From assembly GCF_001625215.2 (NCBI RefSeq), contig NC_030387.2, positions 29,907,606 through 29,971,605 on the forward strand: 64,000 nt of DNA. Reading direction: 5' to 3'. Both the position numbers and the translations under genes were made by a program. Of this stretch, positions 12,659-22,680 are shown in pieces. Numbering within the stretch: the first letter of the stretch is position 1; the number at the start of each line of letters is the position of its first letter. A model generated the notes under the pieces. That model saw nothing but the letters and a program-made list of their open reading frames with translations, was not told the DNA's origin and made no database searches. This DNA comes from Daucus carota subsp. sativus (taxonomy: Eukaryota; Streptophyta; Magnoliopsida; Apiales; Apiaceae).

Positions 12659-12948
12659 GAAGGGCTTTCAGAATCAGATTAATCACTTGCAACAAGTTAA
12701 TTTTTGGGGTGTAGTATATAAAAATAATGAAATATAAGGATGTGTAGACCCTGCAAGGCTTTTGGTTCGCACGTGAGCCATTTGGGAAATTGAGAGAGAA
12801 TTAAGAAGGGCTTTCAGAATCAGGTTAATCACTTGCAACAAGTTAATTTAATTTTTGGGTGTAGTATATAAAAATAATTAAATACAAGGATGTGTAGACC
12901 CTGCAAGGCTTTTGGTTCGCACGTGAGCCATTTGGGAAATTGAGAGAG
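12659..12948 (+). repeat. Tandem duplication, two units of about 145 bp
   Basis: Unit 1 (12659-12804) and unit 2 (12805-12948) are nearly identical, sharing AGGGCTTTCAGAATCAG, GGATGTGTAGACCCTGCAAG and TTCGCACGTGAGCCATTTGG. The main differences are small indels. The unit is GC-richer than its surroundings and has no ORF. The sequence that follows (12949-13030), containing GCTCGAACCGGGGAGGGCC, is GC-rich as well. I do not recognise its origin. Confidence 0.85.
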
Positions 12949-13175
12949 ATCAATAGGGCCCTGCTCGAACCGGGGAGGGCCACAGGAAATGACATGGCGA
13001 CGGTTATCCTTGGTAATTAACGGACCTCCTCCCCATACTAGTGATTACATGCTAAAAATAAAGAAGCAATCATGAATTTTTTGACCTCCACTACTCATCC
13101 TAGTGATTGCTTGCTAAAAATAAAGAAGCAAAAATACGAATTCTGTGGTTGCATTTTTGTCGAGGAACTTCGGTA

Positions 13176-13325
13176 ACAAGTTGTTCAACCGGAAAACCAA
13201 CACTATTATACATGTGTAGCCCACACTTGCAAGTGTGCAAATTGTTAGATCATTTATCTTATAACACTTAGTAACTCATGAACCAAAATAGAGAGTATTT
13301 TAACTGAGAGGTTAACATCAACAAC
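13176..13325 (+). repeat. Local duplication, copy with empty insertion site
   Basis: About 150 bp beginning ACAAGTTGTTCAACCGG and ending near AACATCAACAAC. The second copy is 13557-13614 plus 14379-14490, where it is split by a hAT-like element. In this copy the site CTTGCAAG (13226-13233) occurs once and is uninterrupted, so it is a natural empty site. Confidence 0.85.
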
Positions 13326-13556
13326 GGATCCAACTCCGACACTAGGGGAGATCGTATATAATATTTTGTAAGATGATTAATTAGAATGAACACGGGAAAA
13401 AATAATATTCATACGTTAAACAACATAAATAAGTCATGTCCAGTTTGATTAGAATGATGTATACCAAAATGATAACATTGAAAACAAAAAAAATAATATT
13501 CATATTATGTAATTTTTTACCGTTGCCGATGTTCTGTAAAATATGGACAAATATTT
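13325..13556 (+). repeat. Dispersed repeat, copy 2
   Basis: Second copy of the repeat at 11431-11678, with about 20 bp missing near 13420 and scattered substitutions. It abuts the duplicated blocks on either side, so the region looks assembled by several duplication steps. Confidence 0.8.
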
Positions 13557-14490
13557 ACAAGTTGTTTAACCGGAGAACCAACACTATTATATAGGTGTAG
13601 CCTACACTTGCAAGTAGGGCTGAGCATTCGGTCGGTTCGGTTCAAAACCGAACCGAACCGAAAAAACCGAAAACCGAATTAAACTTTTTCTCGAAACCGA
13701 ACCGAACCGAATTATTATTCTAAACCGAACCAAACCAACCGAACTATTTTGGTTCGGTTTCAGTTTTGATTAAGAAAACCGAAATTTTCAAACACACTTA
13801 CTGGTTTCATCCAAAAAACTTGAACCCTCTGCACTCAAATACATCATCAGAGGGCACAAACAAAAAAGCTTTAACAACCAACAAAACAACACTACGATAC
13901 GACTCGGAAAGAACACCCAACGCAACCCCAGTAGTACTCTCAATCTCTCCGATCTCTTCACCCACGCCTTTGTAAGAATCATTACTTTCTTGCGGCTTCT
14001 TGAATCTTGAGACGCACTACAGCTGTTTGGGTCTTGAATGAAATTGATTATGGGAAAGTGTGATTTTTTGAGACTGTGGCTGACTGATAGGGTGAGAATG
14101 GGTTGGGGGTGAGACTCGAGTTAATTTTTGATGGGGTTCTCGTAAGGATGAAAGGAGCCGGGAGGGGAATGCCGATCTAGAAATACATAGGAAAGAAGGG
14201 AAACATAGGACATAATATATATTTATTTTATATATAATAAAAAGTTTGGTTATTTCGGTTTAAACCGAAATATTATGTCAAAAACCGAACCAAGCCGATA
14301 TTTTTTTCGGTTTAAACCGAAAAACCGAGTTAACTGAAATTCGGTTTTTCGGGTTCGGTTCGGTTTTGCTCACCCCTACTTGCAAGTGTGCCAGTTCTTG
14401 GATCATTTATCTTATAACACTTAGTAAATTCATTAACCAAAACAACAAAACAACGAGTATTTTAACTGAGAGGTTATTAACATCAACAAC
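13557..14490 (+). repeat. Local duplication, copy interrupted by a hAT-like element
   Basis: The flanking parts 13557-13614 and 14379-14490 together match 13176-13325. The interruption is the element 13615-14378 with its duplicated CTTGCAAG target. Confidence 0.85.
13615..14378. mobile_element. Non-autonomous hAT-like element, ACCGA word family
   Basis: The element is 764 bp with a perfect 8-bp target duplication, CTTGCAAG, at 13607-13614 and 14379-14386. The target is itself a palindrome. Ends are TAGGGCTGAGCATTCGG and the complement of TAGGGGTGAGC. Subterminal arrays use GAACCGAACCGAA and its complement GGTTCGGTTCGG. The middle (about 13770-14200) is not repetitive, is GC-richer in part, and shows no transposase. 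The empty target survives in the neighbouring duplicate at 13226. Confidence 0.92.
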
Positions 14491-16661
14491 TGATCACCGA
14501 ACGAATCAATTTTGAAGCCCTACGACCCGCTTGAGAGGGAGATCAATGTACGTCTTGGTTTCATTTCTACATGATAACAGAATATTCCAACTCCGTCAAC
14601 AACCTGCCTCCCCGGCAGCATAATGCAAATTTTTTGAGCAATTTATGAATTCTTGATATAACAAAATCATATTACTTCAACAAAAAATACAACCCATTCA
14701 TCAAAATACAACCATGGACTGTGATGTGCTTACACTCTCCTTCAACGATTTTTATTATCTTAAAGAAATATTTATAATTATGACTTTTTTTTTACCGGAA
14801 ATAGGTCATTGTTTTTTTTTTGTCAGGATCTACATACTCGTAGATGAGTTGTATCATAGATACAATAAGCCGCATCAGGGATTACTTTCATTCAATAAAG
14901 TTTATCATCTAACCGAAAGATACGCGAAGATATCTCCGGACGTTTAGATAATAAGACTTTAAAGTCTGATAAGAAAACCCGTAAAGTCTCTTTCCAAGCT
15001 CCTGAAAATCAAAGCAAGCAAAAAGAAACATAAGAATGATAAATTAAATAAAAGAAAATGTGTGGGTAAACTAAACCCAATTATGACATAATTTCCGACA
15101 AAAAATAGAACAACTTATTCAAAAATAAAAATATTAGAACTTATAAAATTATGAAATAATTATGAAAAGTTATTATGTCTAACCAAAGTAAGAACTTTGG
15201 TTAGACACACAATACTAAAGAACTCATAATAAAATACATAAAAAAAATTAAATTTTTGTTAGAAAAAGAATGAAAAGAATTAATCCTTCTCTATATGAAA
15301 ATTATTTATTAAAAAATTTAAATCCCAATTAACATAAGTTTATTATTTAATAATCCGATTAGTCAACAAAAGTGAACATTAGCATCACAAAGTATAAGAA
15401 TTAATAAAATCTAATTATTAATCCAAGGACAAAATTATCCGCACAATATTCATCTAGGACAAAAATCGCGCGTGTCAACCCATAATGGTCCAAAAATATA
15501 TGCCACCAATTATGGCCACCCAAAAATATGGTACAAACTCCTTGAACATAATCAAGACTTATAAAAGTCATCAGTTATGGCACCCAATAAATTCTAATTA
15601 ATAATTTATAAAACAACAAATTTATATGTCATTTAAGCCGAATAAATGCACATAAAACACTTACCAAACACACATATATTCAAAAGTATGAATACAATCA
15701 ATTAATCCCTAATATGTATATATGTAAATATAAAATCGCATTTAACAATATTTAATTCCTTCTCATATATAACCGAAGAATTTAATTCCTTCGTATCCGA
15801 AATTATTACACACTAACATATATACATGTATAATATATAAAATTATGCCATAGTTAAAACAATTGATATTCAAATCATAACAAATCAATAATCTATTCTA
15901 CATGCAACTAAAAACAATTTTAACAACTGAAATTTATAATTTAAAAGATCAAACACACATTAAACACATCCACAAATCAAGAACTACCATGAACACAAAG
16001 AACACATATAGAAACTTAAAACAACCCCGATTTTCGACTAAATTTGTGGCCGACCACAACAAATCTGGCCAAGATAAAACAAGTTAGAAAAATATGACCA
16101 CTAAACTCAAACAAAATTCACAACATAATCTGAACAAATTTCAACGAAGTTACAAATGAATCCGATCACCTAAAAAAACCGGATACTACCTCTGCAACAA
16201 AAGAGAAGATAAAACATGCACTAACATATATCTACTATCATAATAAAATACAGAAAGTAACAAAACGCAAGAAAAACACACAACAAACATAAAAAAAGAC
16301 ATACCATCTAAAGAGGCGAAGAGAATTTGATTACAAATAAAATAAAGGAATGATGTTACCGATTTTGAAGAAACCCACAAATCATCATTGGATTGAAATT
16401 CTGACGAGGAAGGAGATCGGAGGCTAAAGACAAAACTCGACAATACTAGCCTACTTTGATTAAGAACAAAACAAAATTCCTTCCGATTCTTCGCATATTG
16501 AAATAGGTCATTGTTTGCATCTTTAATACTAGCCAAACATGTTTTATTTCAACGGAACATTTAGTTCCTAAAGGATCCGGCATCATTTCCATCTTAAATC
16601 TCTTTTATAAAATTAATTTCTCCTCAGAAAAAATTAGTCATTCTCACTACATCCTCAGAAA
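14491..16661. other. Gene-poor, strongly AT-rich region
   Basis: I recognise no gene. Short ORFs at 14714-14947 (plus) and 16186-16536 (minus) match no family I know. The minus-strand one has a good splice-donor-like GTATGTCT after 16305, so a non-coding or rapidly evolving transcript is possible. Words such as ATGGCCACCCAAAAATATGG suggest old transposon sequence, but I could not define ends. Confidence 0.35.
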
Positions 16662-16722
16662 TAGGGTTGTAATTCAGGCCGAGCCGAGCCAATCAAGTAA
16701 TAAACGAGTTCAGGTTCGACTT
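16662..16722. mobile_element. Truncated hAT-like element end, GAGCCGA word family
   Basis: The sequence TAGGGTTGTAATTCAGGCCG followed by AGCCGAGCC and ACGAGTTCAGGTTCG is a degenerate copy of the left end of the element at 21149. No right end is present. It lies just before the start of the 16733 duplicated segment. Confidence 0.6.
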
Positions 16723-16732
16723 TTTTGAATAG

Positions 16733-17835
16733 AGACTTTGAACTAACCTACAAAATGCAGACGTATCCTATTGTGATCAAAACATCTGCAATACAAAACT
16801 CTGATTTACGATATGCATTATATATGATTATCTCAATCATACAGAGATCTGCAACAAATATAGATCCGAACTTTTAAGTGATTTTCTGTTTTCTAGTGGC
16901 ATAAGTCAGCCGTAAAAGTACCTTTCTGGAATTTTAAGCCAGATCTTTTCCGTACAAATACAATTTTTCAGGTAACTATTAGCTTGTTTAGTTTGATTAA
17001 AACAGAAGTTGAATTTAATCCGTGGACACAATAAATGGGATGGAGGGAGTAACATTTTATGCGTCTCTCAAGTCATTCTATATATTTTATCTTTTTAGGT
17101 TTTGGCCTAGGCAAGGTCTTATTATTCTGAGTCCGTGCAGTAATATTATTCTATATAAATGATGAAGCAAACCTGTCTCGGAATAGAAAACCTTAATCCT
17201 TATATGTTGTGTTTGGTTAGGGTGAATGATTCCGGAAAGAATAAAATGAAAAATAAACTATATTATGCACAATTTTAAAGAAATTTCATTACTTCCTTCA
17301 TTCCATTTCTTACATCATGTGTTAGATATCACACCTTCAATTGAGATGGAATGCTCCATTCTCACTCATCCTCAAATTCTTCTTAAATCTCATCATAACA
17401 ATTTTGTACTTGTTCCAAATTTTTTCAAAAATTTCCTCATATCTCTATTAGTTTCAAGTATTTTTACTCATTCCATGTCATTCCATTCTCCCAAATTACC
17501 AAACACAACAATAGAGTATTATAAACAGTAGAAACAAAGAGTCGTGAAAATTTGACATGAACAAAGAATGTAGACGGTTAAGTATAAGAATAGTGGCAAG
17601 CTAATTGTATCAATATCAACCATGAATTATCTGTTACACAAGCATTGCAAGTATGGTGGAAAAAGGAAACAACCTTAGACCATATAGTAGACACAGCTGG
17701 AGTCTTGGACTTTGACGTGTCAGCTTAAATCAACCCCTTCATATTTTTCGACAGAAGATTCTAAGCTTTTGTGGGGGTATTTAAAATTTTCAAATCTTTC
17801 ATTAAGGAAAACAAAACAGTAAAAGGAGTGTAAAA
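16733..17835 (+). repeat. Direct repeat flanking the b561 gene, copy A
   Basis: Apart from one insertion (17205-17510) this is collinear with 21113-22338 at high identity. Shared words include TTGTGATCAAAACAT, GGTTTTGGCCTAGGCAAG and GGAGTCTTGGACTTTGACGT. It contains TATA-like TCTATATAAATG at about 17151 and a Stowaway-like end GGATGGAGGGAGTAA at about 17039. It ends about 800 bp upstream of the b561/DOMON start, so it may include old promoter sequence. Confidence 0.9.
17205..17510. mobile_element. MITE with TGTTGTGTTTGG terminal repeats
   Basis: The element is 306 bp with perfect 12-bp terminal inverted repeats, TGTTGTGTTTGG. It is flanked by ATA (17202-17204 and 17511-17513). The paralogous site at 22004-22006 has a single ATA and no insertion, which fixes both boundaries. 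A 3-bp duplication and GTTTGG ends fit a PIF/Harbinger (Tourist-like) element, although ATA is not the usual TWA target. Confidence 0.85.
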
Positions 17836-18628
17836 AAGGAGAGCCTTAACCTTGCTTACCGAGTACCAAAGTGTTTCAATGGCATCCCCTTCTCTGCAGC
17901 AACAAGTCTTAATCTATACATTCCATATTTCTAGTAACAAGCTGTCTGTCCTTTATTTCTTTAGTCTTCCAACATTTTCATTATTTATCTCTAGTGATGA
18001 ATTGTTTTCTTTCTACAATCCAGATAGATATGACATGTTTAAAGTAAGCATGAATACCTCTATTGACTTGAACGAACCGAGCCCTTAACGAGCCAAGATC
18101 GAGCTTGTTTGTGAACAGCCCTACGCACACATATGGTTCTTTGCAGGAAAACATAGATTTATCAGCTAAGCTTAATATGTTGAGCATGTTTATGACAAAT
18201 TACGTTGAGAAGATTAATGATCACAGTTTAACCAGTATTTACTATTGACATTTACAGAATCTTATTTTGGATTTAGGTTTGTTTTTTAATACCTGCTATT
18301 CCTTTTTATGCATCTATTTGATCAGTCTGGTGCTTACTGTGTTTGGGGGCAATGGATGTCATTATTTTGATATGAGTACCGGCCACCTCTAACCACCACT
18401 CTCACCTATAACTCAACCTCTTCAATCACTAATCATCAGTAAGTTATGCTTCAAAGCCAAGAAAAGTATATTCTACTGTACGTTTAGCTTCATTTTCACT
18501 ACTGTACTCAATCTGTCCAGAATATCGATCTTGACATAAACATCTTTATTTTGATATCTGAAGTATTTGTTATAATGAAGAAATATTGTGCCTAGGGCTT
18601 AGCATCTCAACGTTGCTCTCTCGTTTAA
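17836..18628. other. Upstream region of the b561/DOMON gene
   Basis: AT-rich promoter-side DNA between copy A of the direct repeat and the start codon at 18629. It contains the truncated hAT-like end at 18060-18123. I see no other gene. Confidence 0.5.
18060..18123. mobile_element. Truncated hAT-like element right end
   Basis: The sequence GAACGAACCGAGCCC, then AACGAGCC and GATCGAGCTTG, ends in ACAGCCCTA, the complement of the TAGGGCTGT terminus shared by the other elements here. No left end is visible upstream. Confidence 0.5.
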
Positions 18629-20177
18629 ATGGCAGCGCTGATTTATTCAAGCCTGATCACTTATGCATTGCTAAATTTGGTATTAGTGTTTGTTCTTGCC
18701 TCCTGGGGACCGAATAGTGTTGTGAGAGCAGAGGAGAACAGTAACGGTGTTAATGCAGCAACAGGAGGTGGAGGGCTTTGCAACATCAATTTGAGCGCCT
18801 TTCTTCCTCTTCCATACAGTAATTTGCCAAACATGATCTGCAAACCTGTTTGGAATACATTTGTACTCCGAGTAAGCTTGATCCCATATTCCATTCTTAT
18901 AAATATGTACATACAGTGTTGTAATGAAAATTCTTTGTCATATATTGACACAAGAAATTAATATGTTTGTTTTATATCCGCTTTTACTTGATGTGATTTA
19001 GAATCAAGAATCATTATTTATGCAGTACTCCAAGGCAAAAGATGATACATTGACAATTGTATTATCTGCTACATACACTTCTGGATGGGTTGGAATCGGA
19101 TTTTCAAAAGATGGAATGATGCTCAATTCCAGTGCAATAGTTGGATGGCTTAGTGAAAAGGGTTTTTCAAGAATCAAGCAATATTATCTAGCTGGATTTA
19201 CACCTTCTGAAATTAAACCAGATAAAGGTGAATTGCCATTAACAAATGTTCCACCATTTGTGACTGTTAATGGGGCAACAATTTACTTGGCATTTCAGCT
19301 CCACATAGCTGACTCATCTGCTCTATCCAGACAAGCAATTCTGTTGGCTTTTGGTTCCAGATATCCACTCCACCATCGCCTAACTCTTCATAACGACAAA
19401 ACAGTCGTATACACGGACTTCTCTGAAGGTTTGTCAAAATCTGCTAAGATCAAACTCAAAGTTGTTATTTTGTTGTGTTGATTTTTTTTCATTGTTTCAG
19501 GTAAACAAGACTCGGGGCCCATTTCCGCTGTGCCTACTAACATTTTTCATACACGAAAGACCCATGGAGTATTGGCCTTGCTTGGCTGGGGTCTAGTTCT
19601 CCCGGCAGGTGCAATTACTGCAAGATACCTTAGGCACAAGGATCCTTTATGGTATTATCTTCATGTAGCCCTTCAGTTCACTGGATTTCTTATCGTAGTT
19701 GCTGCTGTTGCTGTTGGAAGGTTACTATACGGAAGACTTCACGCAAGTATACCAGCACATAGAGGCATTGGATTCTTTACACTTGTCCTCAGTATCCTCC
19801 AGGTTTGTATACACTGGTTCTAACTTGATTTTAACTTTTTTATTTTAAGAATATGGCCATTGAAAACCTCGTACCACTGGTTAACTGATTTTCAGGTGTT
19901 GGCATTCTTTGTAAGACCCCACGTCGACAGCAAGAACCGCAGGTTCTGGAATCTGTACCATCACTGGTTTGGTAGGATTGCTCTTTTCTTTGGAGCAGTG
20001 AATATAGTTTTGGGAATTCATTATGCAGATGCAGGAAATGAATGGAAAATAGGCTACGGATTTCTTCTAGGCACAGTTATATTCTCATGTATTGTACTAG
20101 AAGCTTTATTGAGGATAAGAAGGTCGCGTAAATCGCCTGTCCCTCCCCCTGCAGAATTTGAAATCAATTCGTTTTAG
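18629..20177 (+). CDS. Cytochrome b561 and DOMON domain-containing protein (At3g61750-like)
   Basis: Four exons, 18629-18871, 19002-19428, 19501-19802 and 19896-20177, join in frame to 417 residues. A signal peptide covers roughly residues 1-32 (hydrophobic LLNLVLVFVLASW). The DOMON domain, a secreted b-type haem or sugar-binding fold, follows with TLTIVLSATYTSGWVGIGFS. The b561 transmembrane domain starts near residue 240 and carries the expected haem histidines in KTHGVLALLGWG, WYYLHVALQ, AHRGIGFF and LYHHWFG. Proteins of this type are thought to pass electrons across the plasma membrane, often using ascorbate. The C-terminal tail is short and basic (RIRRSRKS). All introns are GT-AG. The gene is bracketed by direct repeats at 16733 and 21113. 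Confidence 0.93.
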
Positions 20178-21112
20178 CACAAAACAGAGTGTATTTCAGT
20201 TATGTCATGTTGCATATGTTGTGAAAACAATGGAATTTTGAAGCTAGGAATATAAATTTTGCTTGCGGAGGAAACATATTTGTGGTGTGCTTTTATACAT
20301 TAAGGGGTCTTTCGATTGAGATTTTAGAAGATTTTTTTTTCATTCTTGAAATCTGAGGGTGTTCAATTGAAATTGTTTAAAATCTTGAGATATTCAATTG
20401 TAAAATAGCAAGATGAAATACTTGGTGCTAAATATAGAACCAAGTATAGATGGTGCTATAATTGGCACATAAGCATGCAAGTGACAAAATGTATTAATAA
20501 AATAATAGTGACAAATATATTTATGTACTTTAAGATTATGTAATTAGAATATAACTTTATTTGGATATGTTTGGTTCTATTTTGCATTTACCATTGCACC
20601 CTAAATCCTTACTTTAGCACCAAAAACCACTTTTTAATTTCAAATTATAACAATAACTACATCTATTTTAACATTACCATTGAACTTGCTCTAACAAAAA
20701 GTCGAAAATATTCCTAAAAGACACCATTTACTCATATCAATAGCAACGACCTAACTGTGTCCAAGACTAGGATGAATACGGTTCTGACATGTCTATCAGA
20801 TATGAAAGGCATTGGATCGTGGACTACTTCCTAAATCCGATTCTCCATAAGTATGCTGAAACAGATCTTAGCAGACCAAATGAGCCCCTTGATCACATAA
20901 TTCACTGTTTTAAGGTGATTTACATGTTTTCGCCTTCTCGGCAGCTCCGGGTGTGGCAATCTGGCAGATTTGTCTAGTCCAAGCCTCACTTCGACAATGC
21001 AGTTGAGAAATAACCAACATCGGCATGAAAAAATGTTTCATGGAATGTGGAACGAACCTCGATATGAAAGGAGTAGCAGACTGGCATCTCCAATCCTCCC
21101 ATTTTGCTAACA
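20178..21112. other. Downstream region of the b561 gene, unassigned
   Basis: The first 100-150 bases are probable 3' untranslated sequence. The rest to 20740 is AT-rich. From 20789 to 21105 the composition is more balanced, and plus-strand frames read for example RYERHWIVDYFLNPILHKY and HRHEKMFHGMWNEPRYER. These could be debris of a coding sequence, but I do not recognise a family. Confidence 0.35.
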
Positions 21113-22338
21113 AGACTCTGAACTAACCTACAAAATGCAGACGTATGACTAGGGCTGTAATTCGAGCCGAGCCGGGCGAGTTTCGAGCCGAGCCTAATTC
21201 GAGCCAACTTTAATCGAGCCGAGCCGAGCCGGCTCGATTAACTAATCGAGCCTAAATCTTTGCCTGAACTCGACTCGGTTAATTTCACGAGTCGAGTCGA
21301 GCCGGCTCGTTTAGCTAAACGAGCCGGTTTTAACGAGCCGAGCGAGCCAGCTCGTATAATTTTACACTTAATCGAGCCCAAACCTCTACCCGAACTCGGC
21401 TCGTTTAATTTCACGAGTCGAGTCGAGCCGACTTGTTTAATTAAACGAGCCGAAACCTTTACCCGAACTCGGCTCGTTTAACGAGTCGAGCCGAGCCGAG
21501 CCCACTTAAACGAGTTCGAGCCGGGCGAGCTCGCGAGCCGCCCGACTCGAATTACAGCTCTAGACGTATCCCATTGTGATCAAAACATTTGCAATACAAA
21601 ACTCTGATTTACTGTATGCATTATATATGGTTATCTCAATCATACAGAGATCTGCAACAAATATAGATCTGAACTTTTAAGTGATTTTCATTTTCTAGTG
21701 GCAAAAGTCAGCCAGAAAAGTACCTTTCTGGAATTTTAAGCCAGATCTTTTAAGTACAAATACAATTTTTCAGGTAACTATTAGCTTATTTAGTTTGATT
21801 AAATCAGAAGTTGAATTTAATCTGTGGACACAATAAATGGGATGGAGGGAGTAATATTTTATGCATCTCTAGTCATTCTATATATTTTATCGTTTTAGGT
21901 TTTGGCCTAGGCAAGGGTCTTATTATTCTGAGTCCGTGCAGTAATATTATTCTATATAAATGATGAAAGCAAACCTGACTCGGAATAGATAACCTTAATC
22001 CTTATAGAGTATTATAAACAGTAGAAACAACTAGAGTCGTTAAAATTTGACAAGAACAAAGAATGTAGACTGTTAAGTATAAGAATAGTGGCAAGCTAAT
22101 TGTATCAATATCAACTATGAATTATCTGTTACACAAGCATTACAAGTATGGTGGATAAAGGAAACAACCTTAGACCATATAGTAGACACAGCTGGAGTCT
22201 TGGACTTTGACGTGTCAGCTACTCAGCTTAAATCAACCCCTTCATATTTTTCGACAGAAGATTCTAAGCTTTTGTGTGGGTATTCAAAATTTTCAAATCT
22301 TTCATTAAGGAAAACAAAACAGTAAAAGGAGTGTAAAA
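21113..22338 (+). repeat. Direct repeat flanking the b561 gene, copy B
   Basis: Second copy of 16733-17835. It lacks the MITE present in copy A but carries the 415-bp hAT-like element at 21149-21563. Outside those insertions both copies are about 0.8 kb. In this copy no b561-like exon follows; the next gene is the PPR gene on the other strand. Confidence 0.9.
21149..21563. mobile_element. Non-autonomous hAT-like element, GAGCCGA word family
   Basis: The element is 415 bp with ends CTAGGGCTGTAATTCGAG and the complement of CTAGAGCTGTAATTCGAG. Almost the whole body is made of GAGCCGAGCC and complementary GGCTCG words, including long partial palindromes. The flanks ACGTATGA (21141-21148) and ACGTATCC (21564-21571) form an imperfect 8-bp duplication. 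The paralogous empty site near 16757 reads ACGTATCC once, which supports the boundary. Confidence 0.87.
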
Positions 22339-22680
22339 GGCCTGTTTAAACATTTAAAACCACTAAAGTTGAGATATACATGACTATCAAACTGCCAAAT
22401 TCAAGATGTTTGACCATTTCATACACGTTTGTTTAAGATCATCATCTACTGCTTAGCAAGTACATCGTTTATGCGATTAGCTATAGCAAGCACTAAGTAA
22501 TGAGAATAGAAGCACAGGTATTATAGGTGTAAAGTATTAAGACTAAATCACATGTAGTAAAGTAATACAGTGGAAGTTGAAGTTGAACTTCCACCTAAAC
22601 AATTCTGCACACAGGGGTAGATCTAAGATGAAAAGATGTCTGGAGCATCAACTAACCTGCCTGGAAGTTGAATCAGAAAC
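22339..22680. other. 3' side of the PPR gene
   Basis: Probable 3' untranslated and downstream sequence of the minus-strand PPR gene. No other feature is recognised. Confidence 0.4.

Noticed and set aside
12949-13000. tRNA gene suggested by GGTTCGA on the minus strand
   Set aside because: The arms do not pair as a T stem of five base pairs and no anticodon arm or acceptor stem can be drawn.
14714-14947. 77-aa ORF as a gene
   Set aside because: No start context, no conserved residues I recognise, and it lies in repeat-rich AT DNA.
16733-22338. Direct repeats as LTRs of one retrotransposon enclosing the b561 gene
   Set aside because: No TG...CA ends, primer binding site or polypurine tract was seen at the repeat borders, and the enclosed gene has normal introns.
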